Below, in pieces: positions 31,561 to 42,961 of a DNA stretch of 64,000 nucleotides. A program made the position numbers and the translations under genes. This stretch comes from Beverwykella pulmonaria (taxonomy: Eukaryota; Ascomycota; Dothideomycetes; Pleosporales; Melanommataceae): the NCBI GenBank assembly GCA_001599595.1, contig BCHH01000001.1:1329935-1393934 (forward strand), read 5' to 3'. Positions within the stretch are counted from its first letter, which is position 1, and the number at the start of each line of letters is the position of its first letter. The notes below the pieces were generated by a model, which searched no databases, had not been told where the DNA came from, and saw nothing but the letters and a program-made list of their open reading frames with translations.

Positions 31561-32890
31561 ATGACAGCAATCGTCTACGCAATTGATGCAGACCCCGATG
31601 CCATCATCATTCGAGGAATTCCACTACTATATTCTCACAACGGTCCTGTGAGCAATCAGAGGTTCCCTCAGAATATATAAGCGAAAGAAGTGCAACGAAG
31701 TGTGCAAAGTGGTTAAAAGGCAATTTCTAGAATGTTCCGCAAAAACGCCCTTCGGTTGAATAGCTCGTCGAGTGTCAGATCAGCACGTCGACCCAAGAAT
31801 TCAGAAGTTCAGCGTCTCCAAATGAAATGGAATGCACTATCTCATTCAAGACTAGCAAACCAAAAGCGCTAAAGTGGTAACTGAACAGCAAGACCAAGAA
31901 GCCAAGACCTTGGACTCTAAACTCGACGACGTGGCCGACGAATAGCTAGACACCCACCACCACGTCTCATCTCACCACTTGATGCATGCATCACCGTAGT
32001 TTTATCGCGCATGAACGAGGCTGGTCAGAATCCTAACAGAGCGAGGACAATCATTTCCACGTCTCAGCTGAGGATTGAGATTCAGTGGCCTTCCACATCT
32101 TCCTCAATACTATCTGCGGGACCCACAAGTTTCTCCCATGTACGCTCTCAAAATGGTGGCTGAGATTGGCATTCTTACCGAGTACTACGAATGCGGAGAA
32201 GTGATGGTCCCTTCACAGATATATGGATACGACATTGGGTGAAGACATGTGTTCCACAGACATACTAACGGGATTTGATCTTGTGGATACTGGTACTGTG
32301 GTTCTTTGGGATATCTACCAAGTTCAAGTAGACCACGACGGTCGTCATCAAGACGAGCACGGATTCTATGAACAAGTTGCATCTTCCGATACTTGTGAGT
32401 ATTATTGGTACGTGACCGGGCTCGGCTTGTCAAACTGTCGATGACACTAAATAGACGAAGAAGAAGATCGAGTCAAAGCGGAACCAAGCGATCAAATCCA
32501 TTGTCTCCAAGTTCCAACGGATGCGGAAAAATAATAACAAGAAAACAAAAACTGCTATGTCTGTTTGTGCAGAGGGGTTGACTCCGAGTGTGGCTCCATG
32601 GTACTGGGTACACTAAGAAGGAAGATTAATACAATGAACTTGCTGTGAGGGGTCATATTCGCTAGACAGACTATCAATGGTATCTACCGTCAACTGCATA
32701 CCATGGAGGAAGCGTGTGCGCTGTTTATACCGTGCTGTGGAGCTCATCCTTGGCACAATTAAGAACAGTATGGGTCAACTCTTCGGATCTCCCCTCACAG
32801 TGGCACATTTTCCTCACCATCGCCAGATCTGACTGTGGCATCCCTAGTCATGAGCCACAGCGGGTAGCTTGCGAGAATCAAGTATCGTGG
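31561..32890 (+). pseudogene. Second decayed BTB-domain gene
   Basis: Scattered plus-strand pieces in changing frames match the same family: an early DADPDAIII segment near 31585, a FHIFLNTICG helix near 32090, LKMVAEIGILTEYYECGEVMVPFTDIW near 32148-32230, RDLILWILVLW after a TAA that probably replaces a Gln codon near 32267, and ESKRNQAIKSIVSKF near 32470. Frames change at least three times and no long open frame remains. It follows the first BTB relic in the same orientation, so the pair may be an old tandem duplication. The limits are approximate. Function is lost. Confidence 0.6.
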
Positions 32891-33337
32891 TGCTATAGAA
32901 AGAGCAGTTTCTAGTCACTCAGGCATTATGGAATACCTCAGTTTACCACCACTGTAGAGACATGAATTCAAGAGCGTACAGCGTTTGCTATTTGATACAG
33001 TGTGTGTCATAACACGAACTTGTTCCTTCAATGCGCACCCAAAAGCTACCCCGTCAGCGATAACGCATACAATTCTGATTTCTAATTCAGGCAAAATTAC
33101 ACACTTAAGGGAAACTCGACACTGCAGGCGTTTGCACTGACCGCCAACCCTACGACGGTGTTGCGGTTCCTCCGTGCCCCGGTATGTACCTTCGTATGAG
33201 GCCCTATTACCAATCAGCTCTTGGAAATCACACAAAACACTCCTGTAGAATCTCTCCATAGATCAATCAATCAACTTTATCTCGTCTACTTGTTTCTTCC
33301 ATGTTCCTTTCCCTCCAACAGATCTCAACCTGTAAGC
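32891..33337. other. Intergenic spacer
   Basis: Spacer between the second BTB relic and the inverted repeat. No gene is seen. Confidence 0.5.
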
Positions 33338-33463
33338 CCAGGACACCATACTGTCACATGGATATGCCACTGACTAATCAGTCCGTCATATATATATCAG
33401 CTGTACATACATCACATCGAATACATATCTTGATACTCTTTCCTCCACACTTCTGCTTACACA
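33338..33463 (+). repeat. Left arm of a 125-bp inverted repeat
   Basis: This segment matches the reverse complement of 34235-34359 with about ten differences over 125 bp. Both arms contain the block TATATATATATCAGCTGTAC and the block CTTTCCTCCACACTTCTGC. Confidence 0.85.
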
Positions 33464-33769
33464 ACCTCCCCGTGTTTCTCATTGTTCTCTACACCCTGCA
33501 AAATATGCAAGGGTTTCATTGGACTATATGACTACCATGTGGCAAAATTAAGTCCTCTAATCTCTTCAAGGTTACAGTGCCCCCTTGACACAGTTCAGGT
33601 ACACCACTCGAGAAATCCTGGTGAGTTCGTAAAGTATGAGGCGATATCTATATACAATGAAGAGACGCACCTCTAGAGTCTGCGTGAAGTGCCTAGGCGT
33701 GGTCTTACTTCAGTCATTCGTTTCTCAAAGTCGAAGCCATTCACCCTTTCATCATCAGATATCGCCATC

Positions 33770-35298
33770 ATGTTGTTTCAATACACCTTCATTGTCCTAC
33801 TCTCTTCCCTTCTCGGCAATATATCTACTCTCGAACCCAGGCCAATCGCTGACCTTGCGAAGCTGACAGGAAAACACGTCAAGCGGGATGCAAGCTTCGT
33901 GGAGACTTAGATCTTCAAAACTTCGAGAACTTCTTTTTGGGGAGCTCCTGGTTGGTCTCGTGGCCGTTTGCATGCTAACTGTGTTATAGCCGGAACCAAT
34001 CTCATCTACGCAAACCGTACAGTCTCCTTTCCCAAGCGATACGAACATATCATCGCCATAGAGCGCTTTGCCAAAAACCTCAAATCAGTCAAATGTGCCA
34101 AGGACATGATGCTCGAATTCATTAACAATGCCACCTTTTCCTATGCCAAAAACGTGTGGAACTGGGTCAACCAAGATGCTAATAACTCCTTTATTATGGT
34201 TACCAACTATAAAGTATGTGCAGACAATATGGAATGTGTAAGCAGAAGTGTGGAGGAAAGAGTATCAAGATATGTATTCTGTGGGATGTATGTACAGCTG
34301 ATATATATATAACGGACTGATTAGACAGTGGCATATCCACGTGACGGTATGGTGTCCTGAGCGTACAATATGTCCGACACAAAGACCTCGTCCCTAGGAT
34401 CTGACACGACTAAACTTCTATCCACACTCTTGTCAGCGACACACAGCACCTCCTTCTTTTTATCTACATCGACATCTCTCTCTGACACATACCCTGTATA
34501 TGGCTGAAAGAATTGCAAAGACTCCTTGGAGATGGACACCTCAATGCTTGAGTACTTCGCCATTGAGGTCAACGCGCCATCCGAAGACAATGACTCACAT
34601 CACAAGCGCTTCAACACCCGCGTGTACAATTATATCTGCGAATCGTTTAACTCACCCGTAAAGATGGCTCGGTACCCGCAGTTCACCAACCTCTCGCAGT
34701 CAACCGCCACAATTTCAGAATTCTTCGAAGACGCAAGTCCCACAAACCGCCTCAACCTTAAATCACTACCACCGCGAATCCTAGTGCCATCGGGAATTCA
34801 AAGTTCGCTATGGAGCATGTGTATGAGGGACATTGGATGTTACACTTTTTGAGCCATTTGAAGGAGACGGAGGATACTCCTTGTGATGATATGAGGGATA
34901 TCTTTTTCAAGGAGACGACGACGGACAACACGGGGAATACATGGGTCCAGGCGCTTATGGAGTCACTGGGTAGTGCGAAGAATCAGGACTTGCTGATGTT
35001 TCTGAAGCAGAACATTAATGGGGTTAAACATGTGATCTTTGAGGACGGGAAGAAGATTATTGGAGAGCCCAAATTTGAGGCGGCAGAACCTGTCGATAAG
35101 CTTCGGAAGATATCTGTTGTTGGAAGGGCGTTGGACTACCTCTCTCATCCCGCCGTCGGCTCGAAACTCCTCTTTACCGCCGAGAACGTCGAGAAGACAC
35201 TTAAGGCGCTCGTCGCCGCTATTCCTATGTCTGAAGACGCCGGCAAACTCAAAGGCCTGGTGGAGAAGAACATATTGAGAAACAAACATCGCGACTGA
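33770..35298 (+). pseudogene. Broken gene for a secreted protein (family uncertain)
   Basis: At 33770 a signal-peptide-like start (MLFQYTFIVLLSSLLG) opens a frame that ends at a TAG at 33908; shifting one base continues it (DLDLQNFENFF). A possible short intron (33951-33989, GCTAAC and TAG) joins to ANRTVSFPKRYEHIIAIERF and NATFSYAKNVWNWVNQ at 33990-34230. That text stops where the right inverted-repeat arm begins. After the arm, 34526-34790 and 34810-35298 give further protein-like text (ICESFNSPVKMARYPQF; ALDYLSHPAVGSKLLF). The style is that of large secreted or surface fungal proteins of unknown function. It is uncertain whether the last two pieces belong to the same gene. At least two frame breaks and the repeat arm make it non-functional as it stands. 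Confidence 0.45.
34235..34359 (-). repeat. Right arm of a 125-bp inverted repeat
   Basis: Inverted copy of 33338-33463, separated from it by 771 bp. It lies inside the broken secreted-protein gene, and coding-like text on its left runs into it. Confidence 0.85.
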
Positions 35299-35575
35299 CT
35301 TCACATGTTCATGGCGAGCAGGAACAGTGCCGCAACTCAGAGTATGGTGGAGTGGGCAAGTTCGGTTAGCAATGAATTGGATAAGACGACGCGACAACCG
35401 TAGGCTTCTACGACGCATACGGAGCCTACGTTAAGATTTTTACGGAATTTGCAAGCGACTCCGCCAAGTGAGTTTAATGCGAATGCTTACGCGCCGATAT
35501 TGAGGCGAGGGCAGGATGGGGATGGTAGAAGGGGATTCTCGGGACGAATGATTGTATTCTTGCTAAGATGTCATA

Positions 35576-37141
35576 TTATCCTTCAAACTTTTGTCGACTC
35601 TGTGTACAAACCACGACACACTTTGCTAAATACGACGACGTATCATACGCATCTCCATCCGCGGTACCATTCTTCAACATGAAGGGAGCGACGACAAGTT
35701 CAACATTCATTCCAGTTCTCCCAGGGTCTAAACCCGCGGCCGATTCCATTTTCGATTCGTCCATTGGTAAATCCCACGGACAGTCGTCGTCGTTGACCCA
35801 GCGACTGAACGTAAACAAAGCTCTAGACTTCTGGATCTCCTCGTCTAGCTTCACCGCACTTCTGATGATTTCCCGGAGATCTGACCATGTGGAGGCGGAT
35901 TTGGAGTTAACGAAAGGTCGTAAGTGGTTCTTCATGAAGTCTAGGTGATCATCTATGATGGAATTCACTTCGTTGCCCTCTTTTATGTTCGCTACTAGTA
36001 TTGCTGTTTGAGCTTTCCATGCAGCATACTCTTTTACATCGGCCGCTCTTATGGATCTGTTCCTCAGCAGCGCAGGAATATGAGAGCCGGAACCTACGCA
36101 AAATTAGTTAGATATTTAAATACTGAACTGAAACAGCTCACCAGGTTGGAGACGCTTTTGAAGAAGACGTATACCCGGACTTAGGCTACCAGCCCACAGG
36201 AGTCCTGCTTCCTCCGAGACGTTAAGTACGTGTTCCGCCAGAGCATTCATGATGTAGCTTTGAACTAGGATTGGCTTGAGTCGAGGGGATTCCGCGTACT
36301 TGGCATAGTACGGTGTAAGTTTCTTCATGCACTGCCACTCATTTTCGTTGATGTATCTCCGGCTTTTGCTGGCTGCGCAATTGTCCATCGCCCACACTCC
36401 TGCGTTGTACGCGATGCTGATGTACTCACTTGCAAGAACACTGTCATCAACCTTGCGTTTTCCGCCATGAGGAGTTAGTCTTGTCAATTCTCCGGCAGAC
36501 TTCTTCCACTCCTTCTCAAATTTCTGACTTTGCTCCTCTAGAGCCTTCTTCTCTTGTTCCAACAACAGAACCTTTTCCTCCAGCTTCTGGATTTTGGCAT
36601 CCCGCGTCTCCTGTACCTTCTCTACCCCTGGTTGGTGTCGTGCAAAACCTCTCTCTTGGATTTGGCTAGATTCGCCCTTCGATTGTGGCCGCTCAGCGTC
36701 TTCGTGTAGGAGGGTCTCAGATTCACTATGAAGCGAATTTCGTTTGCTGGGTTTCCGACGCACTGTGTCTTTCTCTGATCGCTTTGGCGGAGAACGATTT
36801 CCTCCCTCTCCCGTTCTATTATATACTGGCGCAACAGAAGCTCCTGGCGTTACTTGGCCTTTGAACGCTGAGGACGTACGAGGCGGTGGAATCTGATCAC
36901 CAAGGAGCGACTTCAGCTCGCGAGTTGGGCGTGTGATCCTACTAGAGCTCCAAATATCCTCATTAGCCTCTTCGTGGACCACCGTTCGCTCGCCTGTGTT
37001 TCGACCTGATATTCCATCCTTTTCTCGTCCTTTCGACTTTATGGGCAGGGGTAAGGAATCTGCTGTCATAATGAGCACTTTTCGGGTTGCAGATGCTATG
37101 GCTTTGGGTTTTGCAACGGGCATTGCTAACGCGAGGCTCAT
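35576..37141 (-). CDS. Coiled-coil protein of unknown function
   Basis: Exons in gene order are 37141-36142 and 36093-35576 (505 aa). The 48-bp intron has a GTGAGC donor, a TCTAACTAAT region and a TAG acceptor. The first 175 residues are basic, Ser/Pro/Arg-rich and probably disordered. A coiled coil follows at about 180-225 (Glu/Lys/Gln with regular Leu and Val). From about 235 a folded helical domain begins (SEYISIAYNAGVWAMDN, then Tyr- and Leu-rich helices) and continues across the intron join. I recognise no named family. It lies 0.3 kb from GTPase D on the same strand, so both may be controlled together, and its coiled coil could allow pairing with the GTPase tails, but this is only inference. 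Confidence 0.7.
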
Positions 37142-37438
37142 ACGGCTGAAGGCCTCGGTGGGGACGCACGCATTATCTAGGCATATGCCCAGCCAAGCCT
37201 AGGACTAATTCGATCCACCGCCGTGGGCGCAGCCTTGTGACCTGGGTTTGAAAAGCATAGTGAGAGGCTTGGCTGCTCACAGCACCGAAAAGATTGGAAA
37301 AAGCTGGCCAGCCGAAATCTAGCGGCCGGGCAGAATTTCGTTTTCACCTATTGTGTCTTGCATAAGAACTGAAAACATCTTGACTATAGGCAAATGTTTC
37401 GCTAGAGCTCGAGACTTCATTCTATTCAAGTTTGACGA

Positions 37439-38511
37439 TTAGAAGGAGATCACACCGGCCAAAGGCAGCACGACATTCACAGTAGTCGTTATTGCCAAAC
37501 CTAGGAAGGACGCAAATAGACTGATCCTATCCTTCCATCTCGCAGAATTTCGCCTCTGATCTATCTCGTCAGCGATCTCGCGACCTGGTCTCCTTTTCAA
37601 CCGTTTCCGTCTCGCAATGTTTCGTTGCCTTTGGTCAAGAAGAGCTGTGCGCTGTTTCTCTAGGCGCCGCTGTTCCCGTGGGTCATGGCGACCAATAGCT
37701 TTCTCGATCAGCTTGTCCAACTTATCTATCTCGTCGCTAGTTTCTCCAATGATGTTGTCCAGTGACGGTACTATCAGTTTTCCAGCTGTTGTTTCCTCAA
37801 GTCTTCTTCCTTGGTTGACCAACTCCTCCTGGATATCCAAGACAATGTTCCTCTTCCGCATGAGTCTACATACAAATGCTTCCGCCATGGCCCTACTCCC
37901 ATCAAATTTCCGGATTGTCGAGCCCTTGCTTTCCATGACATTCCAAAATTGTTCCCGAAGCTCCCGCTCTCGCCTCAACCCCACCTCCTCATCCCTCAAC
38001 TGGCTCCACATAGTAGTAAGGAGTACGATATTCGCCATGTTCTGTTCACCACAAAGTCGCTTGAACATCTCAAAATATCTTTGCGCGGTACCGGACATCT
38101 TGTTGTCAGTGATCCTGTGCATGTACACGATGCCTTTCAATGGTATTCCCAGTTCGTATTGCGTACAGAGAAATTGGACTATCTCGTCCAGAATCTCGGC
38201 GTCGGATCGGTCGGTGTCGTCGAAACCCGGCGTGTCGACGATGGCTACTCGATGTCGACCTATGCTCACGCGTACCACTTGGCAAGATTGTGTTTCTACC
38301 CGACAGTCAGTATTTACCTTCTCGGTTGCTGGGAGCACGGAAGCATGCCTGAATACAGTCCTGGCCCTTCGGCCACTGAGCCAGATGCGAGTTTATTGAT
38401 GAAGTAGCTCTTTCCTGATCCTGTTAGACCCATAACAAGGACCATGCTATACTCTGTATCGTCGTCGTACACCATTATAGCGATGTAGGAAGCAATACTC
38501 TCAACAGGCAT
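37439..38511 (-). CDS. AIG1/GIMAP-like GTPase with hydrophobic C-terminal tail (paralog D)
   Basis: Exons in gene order are 38511-38349 and 38295-37439 (339 aa). The 53-bp intron starts with GC instead of GT and ends GTAG; no GT donor preserves both frame and motif spacing, while this join places the intron exactly where paralogs A, B and C have theirs (phase 1 after the conserved Ser). Walker A is GLTGSGKS (about 28-35), G3 is DTPGFDDT (75-82) and TTMW follows. A Lys/Arg/Glu-rich helix leads to a final stretch of about 28 mostly apolar residues reaching the C-terminus, which looks like a tail anchor, so D probably reaches membranes without lipid. GIMAP proteins of animals use similar tails. 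The cellular role is unknown. Neighbours are a coiled-coil gene and an Hsp70-like gene. Confidence 0.78.
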
Positions 38512-39204
38512 TAACGAGCCTTAAGAACGAGCCGAAAATGGGATTGGGAGTGGCATACCAAGAGCGTTGTCTGTTCCAGCCCTTGTAATACTCCTGCAAG
38601 CCAAGTATTAGTGGCTTTATTCAGTGGGCTGAGGTCCCCGGAACTCCTCATAGAGGCTTGTGTTGCATGTTTTACTATTCCTAAAATGGTCCAACTAGGC
38701 TTGATATTCGCCTGGGACTTTCCGGTAAGGCAGGCAAGCCAATTACGGTAGTTTTCTCAAAATCCTTTAATCAATGTGGCAGATGACCTCGCAAGGCTAA
38801 ACTTCAGCCTTGATGAACAGCACTTTTGTCATTCTTGCTTTGGCCGCGTCGTGAAGCACAGCCCCTTCTCGCTTGTCGTTTACCTAGGCTAGGGCCCTGT
38901 TTGGTTGAGCGGATTGAGGAGCTTTTTCCAGAGTAGAAAACGGAGAAACGGTACCGTTTTCTAATATGGAGATGGAATCAAGGGCGGTGTTTGGTTGACC
39001 AGCGGATTACCACGCCCAAAGGATTTGACGGCGTTTTTAGTGTCGATTTGGTGGAGATTAGGTATCCACATACCCGTTGTGGTATGGCCCACTGGAAATG
39101 GAGCTGTTTTGGATCTGGAGCAAGGCCAGGGCCTAGACATCCCAGCCGTGGATGAAGAGCATCGTTCATCCATCAACTTGAGCTTGTCAGGGAAGTCCCC
39201 CGCG
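38512..39204. other. Divergent spacer between GTPase D and the Hsp70-like gene
   Basis: About 0.7 kb that must hold both promoters. Part of it (38995-39204) is open in the Hsp70-like frame but lacks an ATG, so it is left outside the gene. A heptad-like repeat of GGTTGA(C/G)C words near 38905 and 38990 was noticed, with no assigned role. Confidence 0.5.
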
Positions 39205-41739
39205 ATGAATGCTGATCCCAAGGATTCGGATACACGACACTCAGAGAGCAATTCGGGCTTACGCAGGCTTCTGCCACTCCTCACTCGCCCCCGAGACGCT
39301 AACAATGACAAGGAATATAAGAACACTCGAGGACTCGCCCGGCAGTCTCGCCATGACTTGAGATTGTCTGCCATGCAAGAAAACAATTATAATTCAGATA
39401 AAGGGCCTCTACCAAACCTGAAAGGATTCACGCCTTCTCCACCTCAGCCAAAGCTTAGACATAAATTGAGGCGCTCTTCCAGCCCACCCCGAGACCGGAT
39501 CGAAGAAGTGGAGGAAAACACGGCACCATTCCAGAGATTCCAGCTCCCAAAGGGTGAAATAGGGACACCAAGTCCGCGGAACTCGCCACAAATCGGCCTT
39601 CGTATGAGTGGTGCTCTCCGTTCTTCATCGCCACCAGTACTCGAGAATGAGAGAAATAGGCGGCGGAGCGCACCAGTACGCGTCTCAAATAACCAATCTA
39701 ATGAGAAGGCACCATCGACGCCCCCCCCTAAAACTGATATCGAGGAGGGACAGCCATCTATCTTGATTGGAATCGATTTTGGAACAACGTATGATTATCA
39801 GTATGACAAATAGTGATGGTTTCATGCTGACAAGAATCAGGTACTCTGGCGTGGCGTGGGCGTATTCGGAACAGCCTGAAGATATTAAAATCGTAACGAA
39901 CTGGGATAGCTATCAGTGTTTGAATTCTGACAAAGGCAAGGCGCCAACAGAGATTGCATACAGCCCTCATTACAGTCCAGATAACAACTATGATATCAAA
40001 TGGGGTTACAGTATCGTTGACACAGAAGCTGTGAAGTGGTTCAAACTCCTCCTCCTTGACAAGGAAGAAATGGGCTCCAAGCAATGGGATTCGCCACAGA
40101 TCAAACGGGCGCGGCTACTTCTTCAGCACGCAGGCAAATCTCCGGTCGAGGCAGTGGCGGATTATCTACGTTTGTTGTGGGGCCACGCCATTACGAACAT
40201 TGAGAAAGAGTTTGGAGAGATCCAAGTCAACGCACTACCGTTCCGTGTAGTCCTCACCATCCCTGCGGTATGGACGACCAAAGCTGCCAAGAGAATGAGG
40301 GAAGCCGCAGAGCAAGCGGGAATCACAGGTCGCCGTCTTGCTGGCCCTACTACCCTGGACTTCGTGTCTGAGCCCGAAGCTGCCGCTTTAGCCACCTTTG
40401 ACGATCTAAAACGCCATCCCAATTTCAAGAAAGACGATACGTTTGTAGTTTGCGACGCTGGTGGGGGCACTGTTGATTTGATAAGTTATAAAGTGCGTCA
40501 GGCACATCCTATGCAACTCGAGGAATGTGTCGAGGGGAAAGGGAGTTTGTGTGGTGCAGTGTTCCTCGACCAGGACTTTGAAGCACTCATGGAGCAGTTC
40601 ATCGGCGACGCATGGAAGAATGTACCAGAACCTGCTATCAAAAAGATGATGAACGTGGAGTGGGAAAATGGAATCAAGCGCGGGTTTGCAGGGCAGGAGA
40701 GAAACTGGAAGGTGACGCTGCCCTATGAGTGCGTGAAGCTCGGCGCGCCCCCTGTTCTACATCTCGATAAGTATGGTTTCCAGCCCACAGAATCTTCCCG
40801 AATACTCATTATCATGCACAGAGGCTATGTCGAGGAAATTTTCGACAACATTGCCTCACAAGTTAGAGCTCTAGTAAACGATCAGATACGCGCAGTCGAT
40901 AGAAAAGAAGGCAAACTGCCAAAGGTAAATCTGCGGGACTCTACAGTTTATAATTTCTACTTACATTAGACAGGCAATTGTACTTGTTGGCGGGTTCGGC
41001 AGTTGTAGGTATCTCTTCAATCTCCTCAACAAGGAGAACAAGTCTCGGGGTATTGAGGTCTACCAATCCACTGGCAACAAACCGCAAGTTTCACCTCCTC
41101 CCCACTATCTCATCAGCTAATACTCAGTAGATGGACAGCAATATGCCGTGGCGCAGTCATAAAAGCTCTCACGAACTCTAATTTCTCAGGAGTGACGGTA
41201 AAGTCTCGCATTTCGCGGCACAGCTATGGAATAAAACACAGCGCAAGTTTCAGCAAGGATCTCCATCTCGAGAGCGAGAGATATCTTGACGGGGCAACAG
41301 GAGAATTCAAAGCACGCGATCAGCTCACATGGTACCTATGGAGAGTGTGTTTCGTTCGTTCCTCCGTTCCAAACAATCACTAACATTATCAAAGGGGGAC
41401 AACATCGAAGTAGCCAACCCCATAACCATGCCTTGGTTTCGTCACATCCCTACCTTGCGCCTTGGTCCTATCTACACACTTCGAGAAAAAATATACTGCT
41501 GCGACTCTTCCTCACCACCCTCCCGTCTCACCCCTCAAGTGCAGTCGAATTATTACGTCGAGAGTATGCTTGATATTGCGGAAACAACAATGATTCAGGG
41601 CGCTGATGGGAATGAATATAAAAAGTTGTTATATCAGATAGAGATGAATGTTATCGGGACGGCGTTGGAGTTCACGCTGATAGTTGCGGGGAGGAGCATG
41701 GGAAGGTGTAATGTCGAGGTCGATTTCGAAGGTGATTGA
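39205..41739 (+). CDS. Hsp70-like ATPase (HSPA12-type) with disordered N-terminus
   Basis: Exons are 39205-39788, 39841-40924, 40974-41083, 41131-41344 and 41395-41739 (778 aa). All joins keep frame; the third intron (41084-41130) is GC-AG with the standard GCAAGT donor and a GCTAAT branch site. Residues 1-185 are Ser/Pro/Arg-rich and disordered. The actin-like ATPase fold starts with the phosphate-1 loop IGIDFGTTYSG (about 187-197), has the phosphate-2 motif DAGGGTVD near 396-403 and the adenosine motif VLVGGFGS near 559-566. The C-terminal part lacks a normal Hsp70 substrate domain and EEVD end, as in the divergent HSPA12-like proteins that are greatly expanded in filamentous fungi. These bind ATP; a chaperone role is not shown for most. 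It is divergent from GTPase D. Confidence 0.85.
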
Positions 41740-42407
41740 AGAACACATCAAAAAGGCGAGATTGCCCTTGACTTACTCTTGGGAATAAGTCGAAAACTCT
41801 GCGAATATGACCTACTGATATAGATGTAATGTTGGTGGTAGTAGTGTGACGTGGCCCATCCGAGGTTTTAGAGAGGTGTAGGACGAGATCAGGAAGTATC
41901 GGGCGCATAAAGTTGACAAGGAGATGAGAATGATGACTTTGTAAAGAGAAGATGTAAAATAGATGCGAAAATAGTATAAGAATTAATAGTTGTTGAGACT
42001 TGCATTATATCACGGTATATCACATGAATATCACGTGCACCACATGATCTTGGATATCACGTGCACTGTACGCTTAGTCACATGTCCCGATTAGTCATGG
42101 CTGGATATATATGCTCGTCGATTTCCATAGCTTCTAAATCAACTCAGTCCCTGATTTATCTCGTCCATATTACGTGACCGCGCACTCCGATACATTAGTA
42201 TAGGGACAAGACCTGAAGACTGAGGAGAGAGAGCTGCACGTACACTTGTCTCCGTGATGGTGCTGAGGAATAGTGTGCCGAGGGTATACAATAGTACGGT
42301 TGATCGTGCGCTTGGTGTTACATTGTGGAGTACCTCGCTTATACGCTGCGGGACAACACTTTTGTCCTACCCTTGTTAGAAATCACTTATAACCTTACTG
42401 TACTAGG
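41740..42407. other. Intergenic; repeated ATATCACGTGCAC words
   Basis: Downstream of the Hsp70-like gene. The 13-mer ATATCACGTGCAC occurs at about 42028 and 42053, and further CACATG/CACGTG E-box-like words lie between 42000 and 42090. No gene is seen. Confidence 0.5.
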
Positions 42408-42640
42408 ATATTAGTCTGTTTACACCCAAAAAGTCAACATTTTGAAGGCAGATTTCTAAGCTCAAATGCTAAGCTATCCTAATACTTTGTTTGCCAGCCT
42501 CTAGCCTTTATAACTGTCTTTATTCTTTTTGGCATTGAATTGATCAGCTTCTTCATAAGATCTTGCGGTAAGGCTTGCCAAGCTTCCTAGGCAGCCTCAA
42601 TAAAAGCCTCCCTATCTGTCACGGAGTGACACTATGAAGG
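42408..42640 (-). mobile_element. Tc1/mariner transposase C-terminal relic
   Basis: The minus strand near 42635-42490 reads EAFIEAA, stop, EAWQALPQDLMKKLINSMPKRIKTVIKARG, the typical C-terminal end of Tc1/mariner DDE transposases (Trp, Leu-Pro, SMPRRI, then a TKY end). One in-frame TAG lies inside, and the sequence after TKY is AT-rich and contains a CACCCAAAAAGTC word like the ends of such elements. The rest of the transposase is absent, so this is a dead 3' fragment whose other side is cut off by the repeat block that starts at 42640. Confidence 0.65.
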
Positions 42641-42905
42641 GGTACTGTATTCTACATTACCCTCTGAACGACGGCCCCCGAACGACGGTCCTGAACGACG
42701 GTGTCACGGTAACCACTGTCACACCTACCAACCATCACGGACGATACGGTACAATGAACCTGACCAGTACTGTATTCTGCAACACAGTACCGTACACTAC
42801 CCACACCCGCCACCGCGCACAACACCGTACTCTGACCCACAGTGCCTTCCCGAACGACGGTCCCGGCAAGTACTGTACTCTGCGACACAGTACTTGTAAG
42901 GGGCT
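42640..42905. repeat. GC-rich block with repeated hairpins
   Basis: CGAACGACGG words recur at about 42667, 42680, 42693 and 42851. A GTACTGTAYTCTRC unit occurs three times, near 42641, 42769 and 42870; the last forms a perfect 10-bp hairpin (42867-42876 with 42887-42896). No coding potential was recognised. It looks like part of a satellite or a foldback element. Confidence 0.65.
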
Positions 42906-42961
42906 GGGTGCTCGAGGAGCCAATATAGTGCCAGAAGAATACTTATGAATTTGATGCAGAG

